DNA of 64,000 bases from Oscillospiraceae bacterium (GTDB taxonomy: Bacteria; Bacillota; Clostridia; Oscillospirales; Oscillospiraceae): assembly GCA_020025305.1 (NCBI GenBank), contig JAHHSG010000001.1:62001-126000 (forward strand). Direction: 5' to 3'. How positions within the stretch are numbered: the stretch's first letter is position 1; each line of letters begins with the position of its first letter. The translations under genes were made by a program, and so were the position numbers. The notes beneath the pieces are model-generated. The model had not been told where the DNA came from, searched no databases, and saw only the letters and a list, made by a program, of their open reading frames with translations. Shown here one piece after another: positions 34,152-43,063 of the stretch.

Positions 34152-35321
34152 ATGGAGTCCACACTCAAGAGAACATGGGCGGAAATCGATTTGGATGCGC
34201 TGGCGCACAACTATCGAACGCTGCGGCAGAGAATTGGAAAGCAGGTGAAGTTCCTGGGCGTGGTCAAGGCGGATGCCTATGGGCACGGTGCCGTACAGGT
34301 GTCCCGTCTTTTACAGGAGCTGCAAGCGGACTATCTGGCGGTTTCCAGCGTGGATGAAGCCTTGGAACTGCGTAATCACGGTATTACCATGCCCATTCTC
34401 ATCTTGGGCCATACCCCACGGGAACAGGTGAGTAAGCTCATCGCCAACAAGATTACGCAGGCGGTCTCCTGCCGGGCCAAGGCGGAGGAGTACAGTCAAG
34501 AGGCCGTACGCTGCGGCGGCGAGCTGACGGTACATATCAAAGTGGATACGGGCATGTCTCGGCTGGGCTTTCTGTGTGAAGGCGGGCACTTCACCTCGGG
34601 TGTGGCGGAGATCTGTGAGGCCTGTAGTCTGCCTGGTCTGCGCACGGAGGGCATCTTTACGCACTTTGCCGTAGCTGACGAAGAGGATGAGGAGAGCATT
34701 CGGTATACGAAAGGACAATTTGATCTCTTCTGCCGTGTGGTCGAGGCTGTGGAGAAGGCGAGGGGAGAGCGCTTTGGCATCCGCCATTGCGCCAATACCG
34801 GAGCGGTGGCCTGCTACGAGGAGATGTATCTGGATATGGTGCGCCCTGGCTTGCTGCTCTATGGCTATGGGAAATTTGCCAAAAAACTGGGCTTGCAGCC
34901 GGTGATGACGTTAAAAACCACGGTGAGCACCATTAAGGTCTACGAACCTGGCACCACCGTCAGCTACGGGCGACTGTACACTGCGCCGGAGACTACAGTG
35001 ATAGGCGTAGTCCCCTGCGGTTATGCCGATGGCTTTATGCGCTGTCTCTCCAACCGCTGTGCGCTGATGACCGACTACGGGCCGGCACCCCAGCGGGGTC
35101 GGATCTGTATGGACATGTGTATGATCGACCTCACGCAACTGCCGCAGGTACAGGTGGGAGACGAGGTGGAGATCTTCGGCCAGCGCAACCCGGTGGAACA
35201 AATGGCGGAGGCGGCGGGGACCATCCCCTACGAGTTGACTTGTGCTGTCAGTAAGCGGGTGATGCGTGTCTATTTCAGGGACGGCAAGGAAGTGCAGAGG
35301 GAGCTTTTGCTGCGTGTTTGA
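34152..35321 (+). CDS. alr: Alanine racemase
   Basis: PLP enzyme producing D-alanine for peptidoglycan. The 389-residue protein has the PLP lysine in VVKADAYGHGA near residue 40, HIKVDTGMSRLGF, RHCANTGA, VRPGLLLYGY, the second-subunit catalytic tyrosine in TTVSYGRLYTA near 275, and QRGRICMDMCMID. GGAG lies before the ATG. It is followed by a terminator at 35350-35383. Confidence 0.97.
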   Translation: MESTLKRTWAEIDLDALAHNYRTLRQRIGKQVKFLGVVKADAYGHGAVQVSRLLQELQADYLAVSSVDEALELRNHGITMPILILGHTPREQVSKLIANKITQAVSCRAKAEEYSQEAVRCGGELTVHIKVDTGMSRLGFLCEGGHFTSGVAEICEACSLPGLRTEGIFTHFAVADEEDEESIRYTKGQFDLFCRVVEAVEKARGERFGIRHCANTGAVACYEEMYLDMVRPGLLLYGYGKFAKKLGLQPVMTLKTTVSTIKVYEPGTTVSYGRLYTAPETTVIGVVPCGYADGFMRCLSNRCALMTDYGPAPQRGRICMDMCMIDLTQLPQVQVGDEVEIFGQRNPVEQMAEAAGTIPYELTCAVSKRVMRVYFRDGKEVQRELLLRV

Positions 35322-35349
35322 TCTGGGCGGAAACAAGAAAAAATCGTCA

Positions 35350-35383
35350 CAGGAAGCACCCGGAGCGGTGCTTCCTGTTTTTT
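35350..35383 (+). terminator. Terminator after alr
   Basis: An 11-bp stem (35350-35360 with 35367-35377), six-base loop and T6. The next 230 bases before the endoA start contain no antitoxin-like gene and no clear promoter. Confidence 0.88.
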
Positions 35384-35612
35384 GCTTGGTATGAGTATGT
35401 TTCATGTATTCATGCAGCAAGATAGGTTTGCACGGCTGATTTAAGAATATCTGAGGCAAGTCACCTTCTTTTTTTGCGGAGCATAGGATAAAGCGGGACG
35501 AAAAGCTGTGGAATTCACGGCCGGAGGAAGTATAAATTTTGCGGCAGCGTGGGACAATGAAAGTGACCCGCACAACAACACGGGTACTTCTTGGCGGCGG
35601 AGAGTGAACTTT

Positions 35613-35978
35613 GTGGATACCAATGTAAAACGTGGAGATATTTATTACGCCGACCTCAGTCCCGTGGTCGGCAGTGAGCAGGGGGGGATACGTCCCGTCC
35701 TGATCGTACAGAATGATACGGGCAACCGGCACAGCCCCACGGTGATTGCGGCAGCCATCACCTCACAGACGGGAAAGGCCAAATTGCCTACCCACATTGA
35801 AGTGGCAGCGCAGTGCTGCGGTCTGCCCCGCGACTCCGTGATCCTGTTGGAACAGATCCGCACGCTGGATAAGCGGCGGCTGCGGGAGCGAATGGGCCGG
35901 GTGGACGGCGAGGTAATGGAAAAAGTGGATGCGGCCATTGCGGTCAGCTTCGGCCTGCAGCGCAGCAGGCTGGTATAA
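35613..35978 (+). CDS. Type II toxin of the MazF/PemK family (EndoA-like)
   Basis: A 121-residue mRNA interferase: NVKRGDIYYADLSPVVGSEQ at the start, GGIRPVLIVQNDTGN, AAITSQTGKAKLPTH, and SVILLEQIRTLDKRRL, all close to Bacillus EndoA, which cuts RNA at UACAU. A GTG at 35613 is preferred (GGAGAG eight bases before, and the expected EndoA-like N-terminus); a GTG at 35604 sits too close to that site, and the frame is open back to 35508. In Bacillus the antitoxin gene ndoAI lies between alr and ndoA; here no such gene is present. Confidence 0.9.
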   Translation: MDTNVKRGDIYYADLSPVVGSEQGGIRPVLIVQNDTGNRHSPTVIAAAITSQTGKAKLPTHIEVAAQCCGLPRDSVILLEQIRTLDKRRLRERMGRVDGEVMEKVDAAIAVSFGLQRSRLV

Positions 35979-36033
35979 AAGAGGAAAAGCCCTCTTTTGT
36001 CTGCTGCATCTTGCGGGCAGCAGCTGGCGAAGA

Positions 36034-36069
36034 AAAAGAGGCGGAGAGTTATAGCTCTCCGCCTCTTTT
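36034..36069. terminator. Bidirectional terminator between endoA and the cofE-like gene
   Basis: A 15-bp stem (36034-36048 with 36055-36069) with terminal A and T runs, between convergent genes. A weaker AAAAGAGG/CCTCTTTT hairpin precedes it at 35977-35998. Confidence 0.9.
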
Positions 36070-36075
36070 GCCATA

Positions 36076-37269
36076 TTAGTCAGTGGTAAAGTTATCGAAA
36101 TAACCTTGAATGAGGATCATAGGTGTGCCCTTGTCGCCGGAACCGGAGGTCAGGTCGCAGAGAGAACCGATGAGGTCGGTGAGCTGACGGGGCGTCGTGC
36201 CCTGAGAGGCCATGTTCCCCACCAGATTGTCACTCTTGGAGCGGATGCTCTTGGAGATGGCTTCCTGCAGCTCTGCGCCGCTGAGATCTTTGAAGTCGTT
36301 GTCGGCCAGATATTTCAGCTTCAGTTCATTGGGCGTGCCGATCAAACCATCCGTGTAAGCGGGAGAAACGACAGGGTCGGCCAGCTCCCAGATTTTACCT
36401 TGGGGATCCTTGAAAGCGCCGTCGCCGTAGACCATGACTTCCACGTGCTTGCCGGTGCGCTGGAGAATCTCCTTCTGGATGTCCAGCACCAGATCCTTGC
36501 ACTCGCGGGGGAAGAGCTTGACGGTGTCCTCAGTGGACTTGTTGGAGCCCAGGAGACCGTACTTGCTATTGTAGCCGCTGCCGTTGATAGGTGCGGTCAT
36601 AATATCATCCAGACCGCAGACCACCTTGGCCCCAGCCTTCTTCAAAAGACGCTTGGTGCGTGCACGGGTGTGGATATCGCAGTTGATCACACAGTCAGTG
36701 TAGTCGAGGATGGTCTTGGCCTGATTGGCAAAGATAATCTCCACCTCGGCGCCGGCACCGGTGATAATATCGCTATAATATTGGACATAGTCTACGCCGG
36801 TGAACTCGTGCTTGTTCTCGCCGAACAGCTCGCGATACTTCTCCAGCGTCAGCACATCGCAGTAGGGATTGATTTCAGCCTCATCCAGCTGATCCAGCGT
36901 CAGCAGGGAGTTGCCCACCTCATCGCTGGGATAGCTGAGCATCAGTACGACCTTCTTGCAGCCCATGGCAATGCCGCGCAGATTGATGGCAAAACGGTTA
37001 CGGGAGAGAATGGGGAAAATTACGCCCACTGTCTCGCCGCCCAGCTTGGCCTTTACATCGGCGGCAATGTCCTCTACAGAGACGTAGTTGCCCTGTGCCC
37101 GTGCCACGATGGACTCTGTCAGCGCAATTACGTCTCGGTCGCGCAGGGAGAAGCCTTCGCTCTGCGCAGCGGCCAATACACTCTCAACGGCCATTGCAAC
37201 AAGATCGTCGCCCTTACGGACGATTGGGCAGCGGATGCCCCTTGATACAGTACCGACTCTTCTTTCCAT
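36076..37269 (-). CDS. CofE-like protein (coenzyme F420:L-glutamate ligase family)
   Basis: A 397-residue protein with the CofE-type amide ligase fold segments: N-terminal RCPIVRKGDDL, DRDVIALTESIVARAQG, ILSRNRFAINLRGIA, and INCDIHTRARTKRLLKKAG plus GYNSKYGLLGSNKS further on. CofE adds glutamates to F420 in archaea and actinobacteria. Clostridia are not known to make F420 and no other F420 gene is seen, so this paralogue probably ligates glutamate, or another amino acid, to something else. The ATG follows GGGGGC; promoter at 37337-37365. Confidence 0.82.
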   Translation of the reverse strand: MERRVGTVSRGIRCPIVRKGDDLVAMAVESVLAAAQSEGFSLRDRDVIALTESIVARAQGNYVSVEDIAADVKAKLGGETVGVIFPILSRNRFAINLRGIAMGCKKVVLMLSYPSDEVGNSLLTLDQLDEAEINPYCDVLTLEKYRELFGENKHEFTGVDYVQYYSDIITGAGAEVEIIFANQAKTILDYTDCVINCDIHTRARTKRLLKKAGAKVVCGLDDIMTAPINGSGYNSKYGLLGSNKSTEDTVKLFPRECKDLVLDIQKEILQRTGKHVEVMVYGDGAFKDPQGKIWELADPVVSPAYTDGLIGTPNELKLKYLADNDFKDLSGAELQEAISKSIRSKSDNLVGNMASQGTTPRQLTDLIGSLCDLTSGSGDKGTPMILIQGYFDNFTTD

Positions 37270-37336
37270 GTTGTAGCCCCCATATAATCTAAGAAATAAG
37301 TATTGGAAATGGCATAATCAAAAATGTTTCCGATAT

Positions 37337-37365
37337 ATTATACCACGGCAATTTGTAAGATGAAA
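37337..37365 (-). promoter_or_regulatory. Promoter of the cofE-like gene
   Basis: On the minus strand TTTCAT (37365-37360) and TATAAT (37342-37337) with 17-base spacing. Confidence 0.6.
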
Positions 37366-37495
37366 GAAAAATATTTAAATTATATGCAATTTTTTAGGAG
37401 GAACGCAGGGGAGAAATTTGGTTATTTCCTTCAAAATATACCGCTAAGAAGAAAAAAAGGGGAAAAACAGAGGCAAAAATAGGAGGTGCGTAGGA

Positions 37496-37981
37496 ATGGA
37501 ATTACCATTATTTATAAGAGATCGACAGGTAGGAACAGTGCAGGTTGAAGCATCAGAAGGGGAGACACTCTTTTCGGTGGCCGTACCTCGCTTAATGCCG
37601 GGACTGTGGCGAATCACATTGCAGGGGGCATCGGGAGAGGTATTGCTGGGCGTCACCGAAACGGGAACGCTGCACCGTCGTCTCTCCCGCCAGATCCTCT
37701 CCCGGGCAGGACAATTGCGCACGGCCCGAGCGGAAAAGGGCGGCGGAAATTGGCATGTCCCGGAGCAAGGGGAGATTCCCGGTGAATTGCCCCTGCCCAA
37801 TGGAACACTTTGCTGCCGAAGCCGAAGGGGCTATCTGGTGGCACTGCCATGGGAGGAGGGACATCCGTTTCCGCTGGTGGAGCTGTTCTGCCTGGCACGG
37901 CTTCGGTGGATGCAGGGGCAGCGCTGGGCGGTATTCGCCCTCAACGAGGCAGGGGAACCCATAGGGATGGAAGAAAATTAG
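37496..37981 (+). CDS. Protein of unknown function
   Basis: A 161-residue soluble protein. The N-terminal 55 residues look like beta strands (FIRDRQVGTVQVE, LWRITLQGASGEVLLG). The middle is basic (LHRRLSRQILSRAGQLRTAR). The end is rich in Trp, Leu and Arg (ARLRWMQGQRWAVFALNEAG). No signal peptide, no membrane segment, no family I recognise. An AGGAGGTG site seven bases before the ATG makes it a real gene. It lies alone between the divergent cofE-like gene and nrdR. Confidence 0.72.
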   Translation: MELPLFIRDRQVGTVQVEASEGETLFSVAVPRLMPGLWRITLQGASGEVLLGVTETGTLHRRLSRQILSRAGQLRTARAEKGGGNWHVPEQGEIPGELPLPNGTLCCRSRRGYLVALPWEEGHPFPLVELFCLARLRWMQGQRWAVFALNEAGEPIGMEEN

Positions 37982-38078
37982 AAAAAATTACTTTTTTTCT
38001 CTACCGCATCAGCCACGGGCGTGTTATACTGTAAAAAATACATGCGCTTGACGCGTCGAAAGGAATGGTGGGGAAGAG

Positions 38079-38534
38079 ATGAGATGTCCTTATTGTGGTT
38101 ACAGGGAGAGTAAAGTGGTGGATTCCCGCCCTGCTGACGAGGGCAGCAGTATCCGCCGCCGCCGGGAGTGCCTGCAGTGTGAAAAGCGCTTTACCACATA
38201 TGAAACGGTGGAAAGCCTGCCTATGGTGGTCATCAAAAAGGACGGCAGCCGTCAGAGCTTTGACCGCAGTAAGGTTTTGCGGGGAATTCAGCGCTCGTGT
38301 GAAAAGCGGCCTGTGCCGGTGGCTGACATGGAGCGTATGACCAGCGAGATCGAGCAGGAGCTGCAAAACTCTCTGGAGCGGGAGGTCAGCACCGAAATGA
38401 TTGGCGAAAAGGTGATGGAGAAACTGAAGCTGGCCGACGAGGTGGCCTATGTGCGTTTTGCCTCGGTTTACCGCCAGTTCAAGGATATCAACACCTTTAT
38501 GAGTGAGTTGAATAAGCTTTTAAGCGAGAGATAA
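38079..38534 (+). CDS. nrdR: Transcriptional repressor NrdR
   Basis: A 151-residue regulator of ribonucleotide reductase genes. It starts with a zinc ribbon (MRCPYCGY near residues 1-8 and CLQCEKRF near 31-38), then an ATP-cone domain (VVIKKDGSRQSFDRSKVLRG) that senses ATP and dATP. GGGGAAG lies before the ATG. No nrd gene is adjacent; its targets would be elsewhere, recognised through NrdR boxes. Confidence 0.97.
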   Translation: MRCPYCGYRESKVVDSRPADEGSSIRRRRECLQCEKRFTTYETVESLPMVVIKKDGSRQSFDRSKVLRGIQRSCEKRPVPVADMERMTSEIEQELQNSLEREVSTEMIGEKVMEKLKLADEVAYVRFASVYRQFKDINTFMSELNKLLSER

Positions 38535-38536
38535 TA

Positions 38537-38917
38537 TCAGAAGATATTTCGGAGGTGTATCTGCTCTGTTTGTGCAAGAAGATGCAGCTGCGCAGCAAGG
38601 CTGGTGAGGGTGGTACGCAGTTGTGATATGTCGCGCTGTGACAATTGCGTGGCGGAGCAGCGAAATTGCTCCTCGGCCGAGTCCAGTGTTTCGCGGTGGA
38701 TGGTGATACGCAAATAGAGTTGATCGTCCTGCCACTCTTGGTAAAGGGCACTCAGCTTTTTTTCGGCTTCGGTCCAGTCTTCCTGGGCTGCTAACGAATC
38801 CACGGCATAAACTTCCTCTATCCAGCCTTGGCACTTGCGGCCGATGACAAGACTATTGAGCAGTATCATCAGGAAGATTACGGACAGCAGAAGACAAGGA
38901 ATGCGCAGTGCTTTCAC
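38537..38917 (-). CDS. DUF4363 family protein
   Basis: A 126-residue protein with one N-terminal membrane helix (residues 5-26) and a helical, charged extracytoplasmic part (DWTEAEKKLSALYQEWQ). It overlaps the end of the DUF421 gene by four bases (ATGA). This DUF421-DUF4363 pairing is common in spore-forming Clostridia; the job of DUF4363 is unknown. Confidence 0.8.
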   Translation of the reverse strand: MKALRIPCLLLSVIFLMILLNSLVIGRKCQGWIEEVYAVDSLAAQEDWTEAEKKLSALYQEWQDDQLYLRITIHRETLDSAEEQFRCSATQLSQRDISQLRTTLTSLAAQLHLLAQTEQIHLRNIF

Positions 38918-39609
38918 CGGGATACCTCCTTTTTTTCCTTTTTTATGATGACTACCTGACCGGCATCATCCACTGTCAGGAGGAACACATCACTGGGGCG
39001 TGAGACACCGGCCTTTTTGAGTTGCGAACGCAGCCAATTTTCCTCATACCCCGCATGGTGCAGGTTTTCTTGCAGGAGCCGTCCATCGCTGATGATGACG
39101 GTGGGAAGAGATACACTGTCATCGGCAGGCGGCTGAGCGGCCGTCTGGGGAGTTAAGGGCTGGTGCTGGGGGTAGAGCAGGACGGACAGCTGACCGCTGG
39201 TCTCTAAGATGGCATATTTGACAGTGGAGAGATCGCAGATACTCTGCTGCCGCAGTTCTTCTAAAAGCTCGTCTATCGTCAGACGTGTGCGGCGCATGGC
39301 GGCCTGTAGCAGCTTGCCGTTGCGAATGATAATGGTGGGCTTGCCGCAGGCCCAGGCCCGAAATCGGACGCTGCGCAGGCTCAAATAGCTCAAAAGCGTG
39401 GAGAGCGACAAAAGCGTGAGGATGGGAATTATTCCGTCGATCAATGGGACGCCGAAATCCTGCATGGGGACGGCAGCAAGATCACTGAGTATCATCGTCA
39501 GTACCAGCTCCGTGGGTTCCAGCTCGCCGATCTGGCGCTTGCCGGTCAGACGCAGTCCTGTGATCAGCAGCAGATAAAGAATAATAGTACGAAAAAATGC
39601 GGTAGTCAT
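38914..39609 (-). CDS. DUF421 domain membrane protein (YetF/YcaP family)
   Basis: A 231-residue protein with three N-terminal membrane helices (within residues 1-75, including LTGKRQIGELEPTELVLTM) and a cytoplasmic DUF421 domain (KPTIIIRNGKLLQAAMRRTRLT, DELLEELRQQ, YAILETSGQLSVLLYP). Relatives in Bacillus (YetF, YrbG, YkjA) are linked to spore germination or membrane stress. AAAGGAGG precedes the ATG. Co-transcribed with the DUF4363 gene. Confidence 0.9.
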   Translation of the reverse strand: MTTAFFRTIILYLLLITGLRLTGKRQIGELEPTELVLTMILSDLAAVPMQDFGVPLIDGIIPILTLLSLSTLLSYLSLRSVRFRAWACGKPTIIIRNGKLLQAAMRRTRLTIDELLEELRQQSICDLSTVKYAILETSGQLSVLLYPQHQPLTPQTAAQPPADDSVSLPTVIISDGRLLQENLHHAGYEENWLRSQLKKAGVSRPSDVFLLTVDDAGQVVIIKKEKKEVSR

Positions 39610-39674
39610 GCAGTTCGCCTCCTTTGGAAAGTAGTATGTGCTGTGAATAATGGAAATATGAAAAAGAAAGGGAA

Positions 39675-39703
39675 TTGACGAGATAAAACAAATGTGTTAT
39701 CAT
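39675..39703 (+). promoter_or_regulatory. Promoter of the lipoprotein gene at 39768
   Basis: TTGACG (39675-39680) and TATCAT (39698-39703) with 17-base spacing, 64 bases before the ATG. Confidence 0.78.
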
Positions 39704-39767
39704 TTCTGCATTGAAACTTGCAAATCAAACACGCGAAAATTAGACAAAGAAACGTGGAGGACAAAAA

Positions 39768-40415
39768 ATGAGAAAGAGAATTGCAACGATTTTGGCACTG
39801 GTTGTTGTGGCGTCAATGGTTTTGGTGGGTTGCGGCAAGGGCAACGATCAGGACTCGCTGGTCGGCCTGTGGAGTGGTACAATCGATGTCACGGATACTG
39901 TCAATGAAGAGGTTATGGCAAGCTTGGGCGCGGATGCTGAGGCCCTGGAGGGCTTTAAGGATCTGACGATGAAGGTTACGCTGGAGCTGAGAGAGGATCA
40001 GACCTATACCCTTGCATTTGACAAGGAATCCATGGATGCGTTCATGGAGCAGATCAAGGTACAGATGAAGGGTGTCGTTCTATCCTACATGGAGAGCATG
40101 CTGAAGGATATGGGCTTGGATATGGATCCTGAAGAGGCCATGGATGCTGCTGGTATCTCTATCGATGACATGATTGAGGAGGCTTTCGGCGCAGGCGGAA
40201 TGGACTTCGAGGGAATGGATTTGAATGTCAGCGGGAACTATCTCGTTAAGGACGGTAATATCCATTTGGCTGATGTAGATGACAAGGCAGAAGATGTTGT
40301 CCCCAACCCCTATACGCTGGACGGCGACAAGCTGACGATTGAGGCGGATGAGATTTCCGCTACGCAGTACTTTGCAGAGTACATGTTCCCTCTGGTGCTG
40401 GAGAGAGTCAAGTAA
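39768..40415 (+). CDS. Lipoprotein of unknown function
   Basis: A 215-residue exported lipoprotein with signal peptide and lipobox LVGC at about residues 19-22. The mature part begins DSLVGLWSGTIDVTD, a lipocalin-like start common in clostridial membrane-anchored proteins. It has an acidic, methionine-rich helical middle (MESMLKDMGLDMDPEEAMD) and ends in short strands (GNYLVKDGNIHLADVDD). GGAGG precedes the ATG; a single-gene unit with its own promoter and terminator. Confidence 0.8.
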   Translation: MRKRIATILALVVVASMVLVGCGKGNDQDSLVGLWSGTIDVTDTVNEEVMASLGADAEALEGFKDLTMKVTLELREDQTYTLAFDKESMDAFMEQIKVQMKGVVLSYMESMLKDMGLDMDPEEAMDAAGISIDDMIEEAFGAGGMDFEGMDLNVSGNYLVKDGNIHLADVDDKAEDVVPNPYTLDGDKLTIEADEISATQYFAEYMFPLVLERVK

Positions 40416-40433
40416 ATCGTAAGAATTCACAGG

Positions 40434-40469
40434 CAAGCGCCGCTCCGATGATGGAGCGGCGCTTGTTTT
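40434..40469 (+). terminator. Terminator after the lipoprotein gene
   Basis: A 13-bp perfect stem (40434-40446 with 40453-40465), loop GATGAT, then TTTT. Confidence 0.93.
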
Positions 40470-40554
40470 CTGTCCCTTAAATACTTCTTCCTTTTTTGAA
40501 AAGGATAAGATATAATGAAAGAAGTATGATAAATTTGCGTGAGGAGCGTGGATC

Positions 40555-41487
40555 ATGATACGGGAGCTGGAAAAATCTTTGAGAGAGGTAAAGACCATGT
40601 CCATTGTGGGCATGTGTAAAAATGCGGGCAAGACCACTGTACTCAATTGGCTGCTGCACAACAGCCGCCGTGACCGGGTTTTGGGGTTGACCTCCATTGG
40701 ACGTGACGGAGAGTCCACTGACGTAGTGACGGGTACGGAAAAACCCAGTATTTTTGTGCCGGAGGGTACGCTGGTGGCCACGGCCCGGGATATGCTGCGC
40801 TTGGGCGATGTGACGAAGGAAATCTTGATGACTACCGGGATCCCCACACCTTTGGGTGAGGTGGTGATCATGCGGGCACGCAGTGACGGCTACGTGCAGT
40901 TGGCAGGCCCGTCCATTACCACACAGCTGCGGGATGTATCTAAATGGTTCTTTGATCTGGGGGCGGAGCAGTCCATCATTGACGGCGCACTGGGGCGCAA
41001 GTCTCTGGGTGCGCGAACCGTTGCCGAGGGGGTGATTCTCTGCACCGGTGCCAGCTACCATATGAATATGGACCAGGTCATTGAGGATACCGCCAACATC
41101 TACCGTATTATGAATCTGCCTAAGGCCGCAACGCTGCCGCCGGAGCCGGAGGAGGGACTGGAGTCCTGCCTGAAGGCCCACGGCGAGGCGCTGATCCCCG
41201 GTGCGCTGACGGACTCCATGGTGCTGCCCTTGCTGCGCAGCGGCGTTTTGCGCAATAGCCGTCTGGTGGTGAAAGATCCAAGTAAGGTTCTTTTGAAAGC
41301 CGATACGCTGGACAAGCTGGGGATGCGGCGTGTGAAGCTGGAGGCGGCAGAGGCGGCCAAAACGCTTTGCGTTACCATTAACCCGGTGTCGGCCTATGGC
41401 TGGAAGTTCGACAAAGATGAATTTATGGAGAAAATGCGTGAGGCAGTGGATGTACCGGTCATCAATGTAAAGGAGGAGCTGGCATGA
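40555..41487 (+). CDS. kamB: KamB, lysine 5,6-aminomutase reactivase subunit
   Basis: A 310-residue P-loop protein with SIVGMCKNAGKTTVLNWLL at about residues 16-34. By position before a MutS-like gene and next to lysine fermentation genes it matches KamB, which with KamC is annotated as restoring inactivated B12-dependent lysine 5,6-aminomutase. GAGGAG precedes the ATG; a TATAAT at 40511-40516 lacks a good -35 box. The end overlaps kamC by ATGA. The pair lies upstream of the lysine riboswitch and its promoter, so it is not under the same switch. Confidence 0.85.
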   Translation: MIRELEKSLREVKTMSIVGMCKNAGKTTVLNWLLHNSRRDRVLGLTSIGRDGESTDVVTGTEKPSIFVPEGTLVATARDMLRLGDVTKEILMTTGIPTPLGEVVIMRARSDGYVQLAGPSITTQLRDVSKWFFDLGAEQSIIDGALGRKSLGARTVAEGVILCTGASYHMNMDQVIEDTANIYRIMNLPKAATLPPEPEEGLESCLKAHGEALIPGALTDSMVLPLLRSGVLRNSRLVVKDPSKVLLKADTLDKLGMRRVKLEAAEAAKTLCVTINPVSAYGWKFDKDEFMEKMREAVDVPVINVKEELA

Positions 41488-42944
41488 TCGCTATTCGTTT
41501 TGAGGAGAGAGAAAAAATCGGCCTGCAGTATGCGTTGGATACGCTTCATGGATGCAGTCCCTTTGGTATCGAAAAGATGCGCCGTCTGCGCTTTTACAGT
41601 CCTGAGGAACGCGCCGAACTGGAGGAGGAACTCTACAACGTAGAGCAGATGGCCAACGCCATGGATCGGCTGAAAGTGGTCTATGATAAGATCAGTATGC
41701 TCCTTTGCCAAATGAAGGAGATTCGTGGTACACTGCGGCGCATTAAAGCGATGGAGTGCCCGGATCATGTGGAACTTTTTGAGTTGAAGAACTATCTCCA
41801 GCGAGTAGAGACACTGCGCCCCTTACTGGAGCAGGTGAATGAAGTGGCGCATTTGCGCGGGATTCTGCTCCACGAGTCGGCCCCGGCGCTGGCAGTGCTG
41901 GATCCCGAAGAGACGCGCAGCCGTGGATTCTACATTCCCGACAACGCTACCCAGAAGCTGCGTGAGATCCGGCAGGCGAAGAAAGAGATTGAAGAGCAGC
42001 TGTATCAGGCGGCTACGGAAGCCCAGAAGGAGGAACTGCGTGCCCGACGCACCCGCATCTGTGCTGAAGAGGAGAGCGAGGAGATGAAGGTTCGCAAGGC
42101 CATGGGTGAGCGGCTGGCCCCCTTGGCGGACGATCTTCTGGCGGATACGGAAATGGTCGGGCGATTGGATTTTCTGATCCAGAAGGCGTTCTTTGCGGTC
42201 CGTTACGGCGGCGTACGCCCCGAAATCACCGAGAGGGAATTGGATCTGGAAGAGATGACCAACCCGGAACTGCGGGATTTGCTGGAAGAGAAGGGTCGCA
42301 GCTTTGTGCCGGTGTCCATCTCTCTGCGCCCCGGTGCTACGGTCATTACCGGTGCCAACATGGGCGGAAAGTCCGTGGCAATGAAAACACTGGCTCTGAA
42401 CGTATTGCTGCTGCAGGCTGGATTCCTTGTGTGCGCCAAGAAGGCCAGAATGCCCCTTTTCAGCAGTGTAAAAATGCTCTTCGATGATCTCCAGTCCATC
42501 CAGAGCGGGCTGAGTGGTTTCGGCTCGGAAATTGTGGAATTTCAAAAAGCGCTGGATGAGGTGGAGGAGGGATTCTCTCTCTTCCTGCTCGATGAGTTTG
42601 CCCGGGGTACCAACCCTGACGAGGGGGCTGTGATCGTGCAGGCGGTGACCCGTTATTTAAATAAGGTAGACTCCATTTCCCTTTTGACCACCCACTATGA
42701 CAAGGTGGCCGAGAATGCCAGCGCCCATTATCAGATCATCGGATTGCGGGATGTAGACCCCGAGCAGATTCGTCAGGAACTGGCTGCCACCGGTGACGAT
42801 GGGATCCAGGTGATTTCCCGGCATATGAACTATGGCTTGTACCGGGTGGAAGGACGCTCCGACTGCCCGAGGGATGCGCTGAATATCTGCCGGATGCTGT
42901 CTTTGAAGCCTGAAATTTTACAGGAGATTGAGCAATCTTACTGA
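41484..42944 (+). CDS. kamC: KamC, MutS-related ATPase of the lysine 5,6-aminomutase reactivase
   Basis: A 486-residue protein with helical clamp-like core (residues 60-230) and a C-terminal MutS-type ATPase. Walker A is TGANMGGKSVAMKT near residue 293, Walker B is LFLLDEFARGTNPDEGA near 368, followed by LLTTHYD. It lacks MutS mismatch-recognition domains, so DNA repair is unlikely. In lysine-fermenting Clostridia and Fusobacteria this gene sits with kamADE and is annotated as the reactivase ATPase. Coupled to kamB by a four-base overlap. Confidence 0.88.
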   Translation: MIAIRFEEREKIGLQYALDTLHGCSPFGIEKMRRLRFYSPEERAELEEELYNVEQMANAMDRLKVVYDKISMLLCQMKEIRGTLRRIKAMECPDHVELFELKNYLQRVETLRPLLEQVNEVAHLRGILLHESAPALAVLDPEETRSRGFYIPDNATQKLREIRQAKKEIEEQLYQAATEAQKEELRARRTRICAEEESEEMKVRKAMGERLAPLADDLLADTEMVGRLDFLIQKAFFAVRYGGVRPEITERELDLEEMTNPELRDLLEEKGRSFVPVSISLRPGATVITGANMGGKSVAMKTLALNVLLLQAGFLVCAKKARMPLFSSVKMLFDDLQSIQSGLSGFGSEIVEFQKALDEVEEGFSLFLLDEFARGTNPDEGAVIVQAVTRYLNKVDSISLLTTHYDKVAENASAHYQIIGLRDVDPEQIRQELAATGDDGIQVISRHMNYGLYRVEGRSDCPRDALNICRMLSLKPEILQEIEQSY

Positions 42945-43010
42945 AAATATAAAGCTTAAATTGTGATATTGCACATAAAAAACTTTTAAACTTTGAAAAG
43001 CGAAATTCTC

Positions 43011-43039
43011 TTGACAAAATTACCAAGAATCCTTATAAT
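43011..43039 (+). promoter_or_regulatory. Promoter of the lysine fermentation operon
   Basis: Perfect TTGACA (43011-43016) and TATAAT (43034-43039) with 17-base spacing, the strongest promoter in the window. A transcript would start near 43046, just before the riboswitch. Confidence 0.93.
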
Positions 43040-43063
43040 TTTAACTGTAAGATTTCTGCATAA

